DNA of 64,000 bases from an uncultured Pelagibacteraceae bacterium (GTDB lineage Bacteria; Pseudomonadota; Alphaproteobacteria; Pelagibacterales; Pelagibacteraceae), in NCBI GenBank assembly GCA_902595795.1, contig CACJRK010000001.1, forward strand, positions 39,354-103,353. Direction: 5' to 3'. Below the pieces are notes generated by a model, which was not told the origin of the DNA, ran no database searches, and worked only from the letters and a program-made list of their open reading frames with translations. The position numbers and the translations under genes were made by a program. This document shows, piece after piece, positions 9,866 to 18,290 of the stretch. Positions within the stretch are counted from its first letter, which is position 1. Each line of letters opens with the position of its first letter.

Positions 9866-10451
9866 TTTTTTTAAAAGCCTGATACCTATGATCCATCTTA
9901 TATTTTTGAGATGGCTTGATTTCTCCAAAGGTTTTTCTTTTTTTTAAAGGAATAAAAATTGGATCATAGCCAAATCCATTTTTTCCTTTTGGTTTATCTG
10001 AAATATAACCCTCAACTTTTCCTAGAACACAAGCAATTTTTTTATTTAAATATGAAATAGATAAAGCACAAATAAATCTTGCTTTAATTTTTTTATTTTT
10101 CCAATTTTTATCTTTCTTGTTTAGCTCTCTATAAACTCTTCTTATAGCTTTACTAAAATCCCCATACTTTCCTCCCCACCTTGCGGAATAAATTCCAGGA
10201 TTTCTATTTAAAAAATCTATCTCCAAACCGGAGTCATCAGCCAAACATAACAATCCTGTTTTTTTTGAGAAATATCTAGATTTGATTAATGAATTTTCTT
10301 TAAATGTTTTGCCATTTTCAACTGGACTTTTAAGATTAAATTGAGATGTAGAATAAATTTCGATCTTTTTTGGCAATAAACTCTTGATTTCTCTTAGTTT
10401 ACCTTTGTTATTTGTTCCAATGAGCAATTTATTAATTTTTTGTTTAGACAT
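9849..10451 (-). CDS. rdgB: XTP/dITP diphosphatase (RdgB/HAM1)
   Basis: This house-cleaning enzyme hydrolyses non-canonical purine triphosphates (dITP, XTP) and keeps them out of DNA and RNA. Signatures seen are IGTNNKGKLREI at the N terminus (substrate loop), CLADDSGLEID with the metal-binding acidic residues, and KGKNGFGYDPIF near the C terminus. It is 200 residues, normal length. It is divergent from grpE with only 36 bases between the two start codons. Confidence 0.95.
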   Translation of the reverse strand: MSKQKINKLLIGTNNKGKLREIKSLLPKKIEIYSTSQFNLKSPVENGKTFKENSLIKSRYFSKKTGLLCLADDSGLEIDFLNRNPGIYSARWGGKYGDFSKAIRRVYRELNKKDKNWKNKKIKARFICALSISYLNKKIACVLGKVEGYISDKPKGKNGFGYDPIFIPLKKRKTFGEIKPSQKYKMDHRYQAFKKIRKFL

Positions 10452-10480
10452 CTAGAAATTATCAAAATGCTTACCATATA
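10452..10480 (+). promoter_or_regulatory. Candidate RpoH (sigma-32) promoter of grpE
   Basis: The -35-like CTAGAAA (10452-10458) is separated by 15 bases from the -10-like CCATATA (10474-10480), one mismatch from the heat-shock -35 CTTGAAA. The -10 ends 7 bases before the grpE ATG, so transcription would begin at or beside the start codon. The downstream gene is a classic heat-shock gene. The promoter is inferred from motif and position only. Confidence 0.45.
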
Positions 10481-10487
10481 AGAAGCT

Positions 10488-11129
10488 ATGGAAAAAGAAG
10501 AAAACCAAAATAATCCTTCAACAAAACTAAATCAGGATCAAACAACTGAAAATGAAAAAACTGACGAAAGTTTAAACAAAGAAAATAATGAAGTAGCTAG
10601 TCAAGAACCTAAAGAAGAAATAAAAGAACCTACTCCAGAAGAAAAGATTGCTGAACTGGAAGACAAAGTAGCAAGAACTTTTGCAGAAATGGAAAATCAG
10701 AGAAGAAGATTTGAAAAAGAAAAAGAAGATGCTTTTGAATATGGTGGATACAGTTTTGCAAAAGAAGCTTTAAATTTAATCGATAATTTAGATCGGTCTA
10801 AACATGTTTTAGAAAGTGATGAAAAATTAAAAGAAACAGAAGCTTTAAAGAAGACTCTAGAACATCTAGATATTATAAAAAAAGATTTAATATCTATTTT
10901 TGAAAAGAACAATATTAAGCCCATTGAAAGCCTTAACAAAAAACTAGATCCAAACTTTCATCAAGCAATGATGGAAATAGAAGATGATACAAAAGAACCA
11001 GGAACAATAATTCAAGAAATTCAAAAAGGTTTTACTATTAAAGATAGGCTGCTTAGACCCTCATTGGTGGGAGTATCAAAAAAAGTTACAAAAAAAGAGG
11101 AAAAAACCGAAGAAAAACAGGAAAATTGA
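10488..11129 (+). CDS. grpE: Nucleotide exchange factor GrpE
   Basis: It releases ADP from DnaK and resets the Hsp70 cycle in the cytoplasm. The N-terminal 50 residues are acidic and disordered (Glu/Asn/Lys/Thr rich). They are followed by the long coiled coil with AEMENQRRRFEKEKED. The C-terminal beta domain includes FHQAMMEIE and GFTIKDRLLRPSLVGVSK, both strong GrpE signatures. It is 213 residues. It heads the grpE-dnaK-dnaJ chaperone cluster; a separate promoter lies before dnaK. There is no obvious Shine-Dalgarno sequence before its ATG. Confidence 0.96.
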   Translation: MEKEENQNNPSTKLNQDQTTENEKTDESLNKENNEVASQEPKEEIKEPTPEEKIAELEDKVARTFAEMENQRRRFEKEKEDAFEYGGYSFAKEALNLIDNLDRSKHVLESDEKLKETEALKKTLEHLDIIKKDLISIFEKNNIKPIESLNKKLDPNFHQAMMEIEDDTKEPGTIIQEIQKGFTIKDRLLRPSLVGVSKKVTKKEEKTEEKQEN

Positions 11130-11153
11130 GAAAATAAATAATTATGAGATCAG

Positions 11154-11181
11154 CTTGTAGTTTCACATTTAAACCCTATAT
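11154..11181 (+). promoter_or_regulatory. Candidate RpoH promoter of dnaK
   Basis: CTTGTAG (11154-11160), a 14-base spacer and CCTATAT (11175-11181) resemble the alphaproteobacterial heat-shock consensus (CTTG-type -35, CyTAT-type -10). A leader of about 15-20 bases with the Shine-Dalgarno sequence AAGGAG (11186-11191) follows before the ATG at 11205. The adjacent gene is dnaK, a standard RpoH target. Confidence 0.6.
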
Positions 11182-11204
11182 GACGAAGGAGAAGCATTAA
11201 TATT

Positions 11205-13130
11205 ATGAGCAAAATAATTGGAATTGACTTAGGAACAACTAATTCATGTGTTGCGATCATGGAAGGGACACAAGCTAAGGTTTTAGAAAATGCCGAAGGA
11301 GCAAGAACCACTCCCTCGGTTGTAGCGTTCACAGATGTAAACGAAAAATTAATTGGACAACCAGCAAAAAGACAGGCCGTTACAAATCCTGAGAATACTA
11401 TTTTTGCTGTAAAAAGATTAATTGGAAGAAATTTTGATGATCCAACTGTAAAAAAAGATGTAGAGGCTGCACCTTTTAAAATAGTTAACTCTGAAAAAGG
11501 TGATGCTTGGATTGAAGCAAAAGGTGAAAAATATTCACCATCTCAAATATCTGCATTCATATTACAAAAAATGAAAGAAACAGCAGAAAAATATTTAGGT
11601 CAAGCTGTAACAAAAGCTGTAATTACAGTACCAGCATATTTTAATGATGCGCAAAGACAAGCAACCAAAGATGCAGGAAAAATCGCTGGATTAGAAGTTT
11701 TAAGAATTATTAACGAACCAACTGCTGCGTCACTTGCATATGGTTTGGACAAAAAACAAAATAAAAAAATTGCTGTATATGACTTAGGAGGTGGAACATT
11801 TGATGTATCTATTTTGGAATTAGGTGATGGAGTATTTGAAGTTAAATCAACTAATGGTGATACTTTTTTAGGTGGTGAAGATTTTGATAATGCTGTTGTT
11901 GATTATTTAGTTTCTGAATTTAAGAAAGATAATGGGATTGATCTTAAGTCAGATAAACTTGCTTTACAAAGATTAAAAGAAGCTGCTGAAAAAGCAAAAA
12001 TAGAATTATCCTCTGCTGAACAAACAGATATAAATTTACCTTTTATTACAGCAGATAAAACGGGTCCAAAACATATTAATTTAAAGATGACTAGAGCGAA
12101 ACTTGAAGCTTTAGTTGAAGACTTAATTGCTAGAACAATGCCTCCGTGCAAAACTGCTTTAAAAGATGCTGGAGTAACTGCAAGTGAAATAGATGAAGTA
12201 GTTATGGTTGGTGGTATGACCAGAATGCCAAAAGTACTTGAAGAGGTTAAAAACTTTTTTGGAAAAGATCCTAATAAGAGTGTAAACCCAGATGAAGTAG
12301 TTGCTATGGGTGCAGCAATTCAAGCTGGTGTATTACAAGGTGATGTTAAGGATGTACTTCTATTAGATGTAACTCCATTATCACTTGGTATCGAAACACT
12401 TGGTGGAGTTTCTACAAAACTGATTGATAAAAATACAACAATACCAACTAAAAAAAGCCAAGTTTTCTCAACTGCTGAAGATAATCAGCCAGCTGTATCT
12501 ATTAGGGTTCTTCAAGGTGAAAGAGAAATGGCAACAGATAACAAATTATTAGGTAACTTTGAGCTAGTAGGTATTGCACCAGCTCCAAGAGGAGTGCCAC
12601 AAATAGAAGTCACATTTGATATTGATGCTAACGGTATTGTAAATGTTTCTGCAAAAGATAAGGGAACGGGTAAAGAGCAAAAAATTCAAATTCAAGCATC
12701 TGGTGGTTTAAGTGATGAAGAAATTGAAAAAATGGTTAAAGATGCTGAAGCAAATAAAGAAGCTGATAAAAAGAAAAGAGAATCAGTTGATGTTAGAAAT
12801 CAAGCTGATACTTTAATTCATTCTACTGAAAAAAATTTAAAAGAGCATGGATCTAAAATTTCTGATGCAGAGAAAAAAGCAATTGAAGATGCATCATCTG
12901 CTGTAAAAGAAGCTTTAAAAGGTGAAGATATTGAAGATATCAAGAAAAAAACTGAAGCTTTAGTTCAAGCTTCTATGAAACTTGGAGAGGCAATCTATAA
13001 ATCACAACAAACTGCTAAACCTGAATCTGGAAAAGATGATGGTGGAGATGATACAGGTAAAAAAGACGAAAATGTTGTTGATGCTGATTTCGAAGAAGTA
13101 AAAGACGAAAATAAAGAAAAAAGCGCTTAA
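11205..13130 (+). CDS. dnaK: Chaperone DnaK (Hsp70)
   Basis: This is an ATP-dependent chaperone for nascent and stress-unfolded proteins. The nucleotide-binding domain shows [13 protein letters not shown] (phosphate 1), [14 protein letters not shown] (phosphate 2) and VGGMTRMP (adenosine loop). The substrate-binding domain follows the conserved [14 protein letters not shown] linker, then a helical lid and an acidic tail. The final residues are KDENKEKSA rather than the common EEVDD-type end, though an EEV occurs 12 residues before the C terminus. Length 641 is normal. It has its own Shine-Dalgarno sequence and heat-shock promoter and is followed 29 bases later by dnaJ. Confidence 0.98.
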   Translation: MSKIIGIDLGTTNSCVAIMEGTQAKVLENAEGARTTPSVVAFTDVNEKLIGQPAKRQAVTNPENTIFAVKRLIGRNFDDPTVKKDVEAAPFKIVNSEKGDAWIEAKGEKYSPSQISAFILQKMKETAEKYLGQAVTKAVITVPAYFNDAQRQATKDAGKIAGLEVLRIINEPTAASLAYGLDKKQNKKIAVYDLGGGTFDVSILELGDGVFEVKSTNGDTFLGGEDFDNAVVDYLVSEFKKDNGIDLKSDKLALQRLKEAAEKAKIELSSAEQTDINLPFITADKTGPKHINLKMTRAKLEALVEDLIARTMPPCKTALKDAGVTASEIDEVVMVGGMTRMPKVLEEVKNFFGKDPNKSVNPDEVVAMGAAIQAGVLQGDVKDVLLLDVTPLSLGIETLGGVSTKLIDKNTTIPTKKSQVFSTAEDNQPAVSIRVLQGEREMATDNKLLGNFELVGIAPAPRGVPQIEVTFDIDANGIVNVSAKDKGTGKEQKIQIQASGGLSDEEIEKMVKDAEANKEADKKKRESVDVRNQADTLIHSTEKNLKEHGSKISDAEKKAIEDASSAVKEALKGEDIEDIKKKTEALVQASMKLGEAIYKSQQTAKPESGKDDGGDDTGKKDENVVDADFEEVKDENKEKSA

Positions 13131-13159
13131 ACTGACATTTAATTGTCTGGGGTAATTTG

Positions 13160-14287
13160 ATGGCTAAAAGAGACTATTATGATGTCCTAGGCGTAAATAA
13201 AAGCGCGAGTCCTGATGAATTAAAATCTGCATATAGAAAATTAGCAGTTAAATATCATCCAGATAAAAATCCAGGAGACACTAAAGCTGAAGAAAAATTT
13301 AAAGAGGCTAGTGAGGCTTACGGAATACTTTCAGACAAAGAAAAAAAACAAAATTATGATAACTTTGGACATGCCGCATTTGAAAATGGTGGTGGAAGAC
13401 CTGGTGGAGGTTTTGGGGGTTTTAGTGGAGCAGATTTCTCTGATATTTTTGAAGATTTCTTTGGAGATTTTGGTGGTGGAGGAAGATCAAGAAGCAGAAG
13501 GTCAAATAATAGAGGTTCAGACTTAAGATATGATTTATCAATCTCTCTTGAGGAAGCTTACAGTGGAAAAAAACAAGATATCAAATTTTCAACAACGGAA
13601 CAGTGTGGAACGTGTAAAGGAAATGGTTCTAAACCAGGCTATTCTCCAGATAGATGTTCATATTGTGGAGGTAACGGTAAAATTAGATCAAACCAAGGTT
13701 TCTTTACTGTTCAACAAACATGTCCTCAATGTAATGGAAATGGTGAAGAAATTACAAACCCTTGTACTGATTGTAATGGTCAAGGCAAGAAACAAGCATC
13801 TAAGAAAATTTCAGTAACTATTCCTAAAGGTGTTGATGACGGAACAAGAATTAGACTTGCAGGAAAAGGTGAAGCTGGAAGCAGAGGTGGAGCAACAGGT
13901 GACTTATATTTATTTATTAACGTTAAATCACATGATTTATTTAAGAGATCAGATGAAAATTTATTTTTTGAATTTCCACTTTCTCTAGCAGATGCTGCGT
14001 TAGGAACTACTATTGAAATTCCAACTATTGATGGTGGAAAAGCAAAAATAAAAATTCCTGATGGAACCCAAAATGGTAAACAATTTAGATTAAAAGGTAA
14101 AGGTATGCCATTTATGAGAAGAGGTGATTTTGGTGATTTATATGTTCAAGTAAAAACAGAAGTACCAGTTTATTTAAATAAAAAACAAAAAGAACTACTA
14201 GAGCAATTCAGAGAAATAGAAAACGACAAGTCAAACCCGAGTATTAAAAAATTTTTTCAAAAAGCAAAAGACTTTTGGAAAAATTAA
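13160..14287 (+). CDS. dnaJ: Chaperone DnaJ (Hsp40)
   Basis: This co-chaperone delivers substrates to DnaK and stimulates its ATPase. The J domain (1-70) has the HPD motif in [11 protein letters not shown] Gly/Phe-rich linker follows (about 75-115). The zinc domain has all four CxxCxGxG repeats ([32 protein letters not shown]), then two beta-sandwich C-terminal domains. I use ATG 13160 rather than the TTG codon just before it, since it gives the standard [11 protein letters not shown] start and follows a CTGGGG-type ribosome site. It is probably co-transcribed with dnaK and with the small membrane gene 3 bases downstream. Confidence 0.98.
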   Translation: MAKRDYYDVLGVNKSASPDELKSAYRKLAVKYHPDKNPGDTKAEEKFKEASEAYGILSDKEKKQNYDNFGHAAFENGGGRPGGGFGGFSGADFSDIFEDFFGDFGGGGRSRSRRSNNRGSDLRYDLSISLEEAYSGKKQDIKFSTTEQCGTCKGNGSKPGYSPDRCSYCGGNGKIRSNQGFFTVQQTCPQCNGNGEEITNPCTDCNGQGKKQASKKISVTIPKGVDDGTRIRLAGKGEAGSRGGATGDLYLFINVKSHDLFKRSDENLFFEFPLSLADAALGTTIEIPTIDGGKAKIKIPDGTQNGKQFRLKGKGMPFMRRGDFGDLYVQVKTEVPVYLNKKQKELLEQFREIENDKSNPSIKKFFQKAKDFWKN

Positions 14288-14290
14288 GAT

Positions 14291-14458
14291 ATGGGATTAG
14301 AAGAAATAATTCCATCAATAGCTTTAATATTAGTATTAATTTTTGTTCTACCAGGCTTCATAAAATCAAACTTAACGAAAAGACTATTTTTTAAAAATTT
14401 AAGTATTTGGGGTATTATTGTTTTATTACTTATGATACTTCTTTATTTTATCGATTAA
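14291..14458 (+). CDS. 55-residue double-spanning membrane protein of unknown function
   Basis: This is a small open frame encoding 55 residues that exactly fills the space between dnaJ and dapB. It starts 3 bases after the dnaJ stop, and its TAA overlaps the dapB ATG (TAATG), which is strong evidence that it is translated. The protein starts MGLEEIIPS and has a hydrophobic segment at about 8-25. A basic loop follows (KSNLTKRLFFKN), then a second hydrophobic segment at about 39-53 ending LYFID. The loop charge suggests both ends face the periplasm. I do not recognise the family. It is below the size limit of most gene callers. Confidence 0.75.
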   Translation: MGLEEIIPSIALILVLIFVLPGFIKSNLTKRLFFKNLSIWGIIVLLLMILLYFID

Positions 14459-15234
14459 TGAAAAAAATTAACTTAGCTATTTCTGGATGCATTGGCAGGA
14501 TGGGCCAGCAATTAATTAAATCTTCAAAGAAAAATAAAAACTTTAAACTAGTTACACTTACAGAAAATAGATTAATAAATAGAAAGTTTAATGGAGTTAA
14601 ACCTGAGTTAAATTCTGATAAAGCCTTTAAAAAAACCGATGTAATTATTGATTTTACCGTACCAAATTGCACGCTTGAAATACTAAAAATAGCATCAAAA
14701 CTTAAAAAGAAAGTAGTAATTGGTACTACAGGATTTACTAGGAGCCAAGAAAATCAAATTAAAAAATATTCAAAAAGAATACCTATTTTAAAAGCAGGTA
14801 ATATGAGTTTAGGTGTAAATTTATTAATGTATTTAACAGAGATTGCATCAAAATCATTAAATGATGAGTACTTAAGTAAAATATTTGAAGTGCATCACAA
14901 ACATAAAAAAGACTATCCGTCTGGGACTGCGTTAATGCTAGGTAAAGGAATTGCAGATGGAAAAAATAAAAATTTATATAATTTAATTGGTAAAAAATTC
15001 TTAAATAAAAAATCTTTTCCTTATGGAAAAAAAATTAATTTTAATTCAATTAGAAAAGGTGAGATTGTTGGAGAGCATGAGGTAAAATTTTCAAGCGGAA
15101 AAGAAATAATTACATTAAACCACGAGGCTTTTGATAGAGCACTTTACTCCGATGGGGCTTTAACTGCTTCTAAATGGTTAATGAAAAAAAAGCCAGGATT
15201 ATATTCTATGAGAGATTTGCTTAACTTTTCGTAA
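14458..15234 (+). CDS. dapB: 4-hydroxy-tetrahydrodipicolinate reductase
   Basis: This NAD(P)H-dependent reductase of the diaminopimelate/lysine pathway supplies lysine and the peptidoglycan cross-linking residue. The Rossmann loop is GCIGRMGQ near residue 10. VIGTTGF and the catalytic signature EVHHKHKKDYPSGTAL (catalytic His, active-site Lys in the KDxPSGTA motif) are intact. I start at ATG 14458 (258 residues): an earlier in-frame start at 14407 would add 17 residues that lie inside the small membrane gene. The stop overlaps the nth start (TAATG). Confidence 0.96.
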   Translation: MKKINLAISGCIGRMGQQLIKSSKKNKNFKLVTLTENRLINRKFNGVKPELNSDKAFKKTDVIIDFTVPNCTLEILKIASKLKKKVVIGTTGFTRSQENQIKKYSKRIPILKAGNMSLGVNLLMYLTEIASKSLNDEYLSKIFEVHHKHKKDYPSGTALMLGKGIADGKNKNLYNLIGKKFLNKKSFPYGKKINFNSIRKGEIVGEHEVKFSSGKEIITLNHEAFDRALYSDGALTASKWLMKKKPGLYSMRDLLNFS

Positions 15235-15887
15235 TGAATGAAAAGCAAAAAGCAAAAATTATAATTAAAATTTTAAATAAAATTTATCCTAAAGCACCAG
15301 TTCCTTTAAAAAGTAAAAATACTTTTACACTATTAATTTCTGTACTTCTGTCGGCTCAATGTACAGATGTAAATGTTAATAATGTAACAAAAAATATATA
15401 CCCTAAATATTTTAAACCAGAGCACTTTGTAAAATTAGGAAGAAAAAAAATTGAAAAATTAATTATGAAAATCGGTATTTTTAGAATTAAAGCCAAAAGC
15501 ATTTACTTAATGTCAAAACAGGTTTTAGAAAAACACAACGGAAATGTGCCTAAAACTTTTGAAGAACTTGAAAAACTCCCTGGTGTTGGCCATAAAACAG
15601 CAAGTGTAGTGATGTCCCAGGGTTTTGGATATCCAGCATTTGCAGTTGACACTCATATTCACAGACTTGCACAAAGATGGGGTTTAACTAACGGAAAAAA
15701 TGTAGTTCAAACTGAGAAGGATTTAAAACGAATATTTCCCAAAAAAACTTGGTCTAAACTTCATTTACAAATAATTTTTTATGGTAGAGAATATTGTAAG
15801 GCAAGAGATTGTTATGGTTTAACTTGTAAAATATGCACTACTTGCTACCCAAAAAGAAAAAAACCTGTTATTACCAAAAAAGCTTAA
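15234..15887 (+). CDS. nth: Endonuclease III (base-excision repair DNA glycosylase/AP lyase)
   Basis: It removes oxidised pyrimidines and nicks the abasic site. Helix-hairpin-helix LPGVGHKTASVV is followed by the catalytic Asp in AFAVDTHIHR, with the catalytic Lys at the start of that hairpin. LLSAQCTDVNVN is also a family mark. The C-terminal Fe-S site has five cysteines at about 188, 193, 198, 201 and 204, spaced C-x4-C-x4-C-x2-C-x2-C rather than the canonical C-x6-C-x2-C-x5-C. This is noted as unusual. It is translationally coupled to dapB, and a PfkB kinase follows after 1 base. Confidence 0.94.
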   Translation: MNEKQKAKIIIKILNKIYPKAPVPLKSKNTFTLLISVLLSAQCTDVNVNNVTKNIYPKYFKPEHFVKLGRKKIEKLIMKIGIFRIKAKSIYLMSKQVLEKHNGNVPKTFEELEKLPGVGHKTASVVMSQGFGYPAFAVDTHIHRLAQRWGLTNGKNVVQTEKDLKRIFPKKTWSKLHLQIIFYGREYCKARDCYGLTCKICTTCYPKRKKPVITKKA

Positions 15888-15888
15888 T

Positions 15889-16818
15889 ATGAATATTTTA
15901 GGAATTGGAAACGCTATTGTAGATGTCATTTGTAAGGTTGATGACAATTTTATTTATCAAAACAATCTTACAAAAAGTACAATGAAATTATTTTTTGATG
16001 AAAATGAATTCAAGAATTTATTAAAAAATCTTAAAATTGAAAAAACTGTATCAGGAGGGTCAGTTGCAAATTCTATAGTTGGAATATCTCAATTAGGTGA
16101 TAAAGCGGGTTTTATAGGTAAAATTTCAGATGATGAATTTGGTAGTAAATATGAGGAAGGTTTAAAAAAAGAAAATGTAGAGTATTTTTATTCGAAAAAA
16201 AAAGAAGAATTACCAACTGGAACATGTTTAATTTTAGTAACTCCAGATTCAGAGAGAACAATGTGTACTTTCTTAGGAACTGCAGGAAAGATTAATGAAA
16301 AAGATGTTGATTCTAATGCAATTAAAAAAAGTGAGATAATTTTTTTAGAAGGTTACTTATGGGATGAGGGAGAGCCCAAAAAAGCATTCGATAAAGCAAT
16401 TAATAATGCGAACAAAGTAGCTATGTCTCTCTCTGATCTATTTTGTGTGGACAGACACAAACCCCATTTTTTAAACTTAGTCAAAAACAAGCTAGATATA
16501 ACTTTTGCTAACGAACAAGAAATTATCTCATTAATTGAAGCAAAAAATTTTAATGAAGTTATAAACTTTTCAAAACAACTTAATAAATTAGTGATTGTAA
16601 CTAGAGGGGAAAAAGGTGCAGTTGCAGTAAATGGAAATGAAGTGTTTGAAAGTGATATACAAAAAAATCTGAAAATTATTGATCTTACAGGTGCGGGTGA
16701 TCTCTTTGCTGCTGGATTTTTACATGGATATATAAACAAATTATCTACAAAAGAGTGTCTCGAAAAAGGAACGGAAATGTCATCAAAGGTAATACAGCAA
16801 ATAGGAGCGAGAATTTAA
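15889..16818 (+). CDS. PfkB-family carbohydrate/nucleoside kinase (adenosine kinase-like)
   Basis: This is a ribokinase-fold ATP-dependent kinase. N-terminal LGIGNAIVDV, the substrate-lid motif VSGGSVANSIVG and the C-terminal PfkB signature DLTGAGDLFAAGFLHGY (anion hole plus catalytic Asp) are all present. Length 309 is normal. The overall pattern (GNAIVDV opening, GGSVANS) is that of the alphaproteobacterial group annotated as adenosine kinase, but sugar specificity cannot be settled from sequence. It is the last gene of the grpE-to-kinase run and is followed by the oxygenase-like pair. Confidence 0.88.
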   Translation: MNILGIGNAIVDVICKVDDNFIYQNNLTKSTMKLFFDENEFKNLLKNLKIEKTVSGGSVANSIVGISQLGDKAGFIGKISDDEFGSKYEEGLKKENVEYFYSKKKEELPTGTCLILVTPDSERTMCTFLGTAGKINEKDVDSNAIKKSEIIFLEGYLWDEGEPKKAFDKAINNANKVAMSLSDLFCVDRHKPHFLNLVKNKLDITFANEQEIISLIEAKNFNEVINFSKQLNKLVIVTRGEKGAVAVNGNEVFESDIQKNLKIIDLTGAGDLFAAGFLHGYINKLSTKECLEKGTEMSSKVIQQIGARI

Positions 16819-16851
16819 TTTCAATTAAAATTGAAAATATTATAATAAAAT

Positions 16852-17454
16852 ATGATTGATAATGTAATTTATAAACTTTTTCCAGAACCTGTATTCAAAT
16901 ACAAATTAAAAAATTACAAAGAACTAAATGAGGAATTATCACAATATATTTATAAACTTAGAGATGAAGACAAAGAAGGTTTAAAAAAATCTAATAAAGG
17001 TGGCTGGCATTCAAAACCTTTTAAATTAGGTATCGAAGGTACAATTCAACATAAATTTACAACTGAAATACAAAAAAATATTATTGATGTTTTTAAAAAC
17101 TATGGATGGAAGACCAAAAATACAGCTATTACAATTCAAGAAATGTGGTCAATAATTAATAAAAATGATGATTTTAATGTCTTACATACTCACCCTAATT
17201 CTTATCTAAGCTCAGCTTACTATGTAAAAGCTCCTGAAAATTGCGGAAAGTTTGAAATTGAATGTCCAAATATTGCAAAAGCAAATTCATTTCCAGCTAT
17301 TGAAAAACCAAATGATCTAAATGTAAGAATAATAAGTATTGATATTAGTGAGGGGGACTTGCTGATTTTTCCAAGTTATTTACCACATAAAGTAGCTAAA
17401 AACGAGTCTGGCCAAGACAGAATAGTAATTAGTTTCAATGTTGGTATAAAGTAA
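16852..17454 (+). CDS. 2OG-Fe(II) oxygenase-like protein (TIGR02466-type)
   Basis: This is a predicted cupin-fold 2-oxoglutarate/iron dioxygenase of the small family common in marine bacteria and their phages. It opens with LFPEPVFKYKL, the usual family start. Likely metal-site residues are in VLHTHPNSYLSSAYYVKAP and in FPSYLPHKV. The Arg of GQDRIVISFNVG could bind 2-oxoglutarate. It is 200 residues with no signal peptide. It is followed 17 bases later by a second protein of similar plan. The substrate (protein, nucleotide or metabolite) is unknown. Confidence 0.8.
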   Translation: MIDNVIYKLFPEPVFKYKLKNYKELNEELSQYIYKLRDEDKEGLKKSNKGGWHSKPFKLGIEGTIQHKFTTEIQKNIIDVFKNYGWKTKNTAITIQEMWSIINKNDDFNVLHTHPNSYLSSAYYVKAPENCGKFEIECPNIAKANSFPAIEKPNDLNVRIISIDISEGDLLIFPSYLPHKVAKNESGQDRIVISFNVGIK

Positions 17455-17471
17455 ATTAATATAAATTTATA

Positions 17472-18164
17472 ATGAAGGTAAGTAATTTTTTTCCCTTATC
17501 AATTTTTCAAGATCAAATTAAATTAAATAATGAAGAAAAAATTAATTTGATCAACGATATAAGAGAGATGAAAAAAAATTCACAAAACTCTGATTATAAA
17601 TTAAATCAAGCTAGCTGGACAGGTGATACACAAGGTTACGAATATATTTATAATAATCCAAACTTTAATAATCTATTTGTAGAGATAAAAAAAAAAATTG
17701 AAATTTATTTAGATTTTTTAAAAATAGATAAAGAACAAATTGAAACTTTTATTCAAAGATCATGGGCCACTATCTCTGTTGGAAATGAAGTGATATCAAA
17801 ACATCAACATTTACAATCTCATTTATCTTTTTCATATTATTTAAAGAAAAGTACAAATGATTCTAATTTTATTATCTATGATGATGAAAAGAAAAATGAA
17901 TTTATTCCAGGGCTATTCGGATCTAAAACTTTAATTCAAAAAAAATTAATAAAAGAAATTACTTTTCCAACTGCAACCAGAATATCTTTGGAAGTTAAAG
18001 AAGACGATATCCTAATTTTTCCATCAAAAACTCCTCATAGCACTGATCAAATAGAAACAAATTCTGAAAGAATATCTATTTCTGGAGATGTGATCTTTCT
18101 TGCCAAAAATACAAGTTTAATGGAACATTTAATTCCAAATTTCAAAAATTGGAAAAAACTATAA
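17472..18164 (+). CDS. Second 2OG-Fe(II) oxygenase-like protein
   Basis: This is a diverged relative of the preceding gene. It has the start FFPLSIFQDQI, a candidate metal motif SKHQHLQSHLSFSYYLKK in the middle, and ILIFPSKTPHSTDQ with a distal His. ERISISGDV follows, with the Arg expected to hold the co-substrate carboxylate. It is 230 residues and cytoplasmic. It is in tandem with the first (17-base gap) and so probably co-expressed. Its stop directly abuts the stop of the 41-residue gene on the other strand. The function is unknown; the family call rests on the HxH...H...R layout. Confidence 0.68.
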   Translation: MKVSNFFPLSIFQDQIKLNNEEKINLINDIREMKKNSQNSDYKLNQASWTGDTQGYEYIYNNPNFNNLFVEIKKKIEIYLDFLKIDKEQIETFIQRSWATISVGNEVISKHQHLQSHLSFSYYLKKSTNDSNFIIYDDEKKNEFIPGLFGSKTLIQKKLIKEITFPTATRISLEVKEDDILIFPSKTPHSTDQIETNSERISISGDVIFLAKNTSLMEHLIPNFKNWKKL

Positions 18165-18290
18165 TTATTTAAATTTTTTTGATCTGATAAAACTTCCCTT
18201 GCCTTTTTTTGGTTTAATTATTTTAGGTTTAAATTTTTTTGTATATAAATCTTTAATAATCGGATTTTTTTTATTTAATTTTATACCCAT
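18165..18290 (-). CDS. 41-residue ArfA-like basic protein (putative alternative ribosome rescue factor)
   Basis: This is a short leftward frame of 41 codons between the regulator gene and the oxygenase gene. The product starts MGIKLNKKNPIIKDL and ends with KPKKGKGSFIRSKKFK. The segment F-K-P-K-I-I-K-P-K-K-G-K-G-S-F-x-R closely matches the ribosome-binding core of ArfA (FRQRVEKNKKGKGSYMRK in E. coli), which recruits RF2 to ribosomes stalled without a stop codon. It lacks ArfA's hydrophobic C-terminal tail. The start overlaps the upstream winged-helix gene by 20 bases in another frame, and the stop abuts the convergent gene exactly. The role is inferred from the motif. It is too short for routine gene calling. 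Confidence 0.68.
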   Translation of the reverse strand: MGIKLNKKNPIIKDLYTKKFKPKIIKPKKGKGSFIRSKKFK

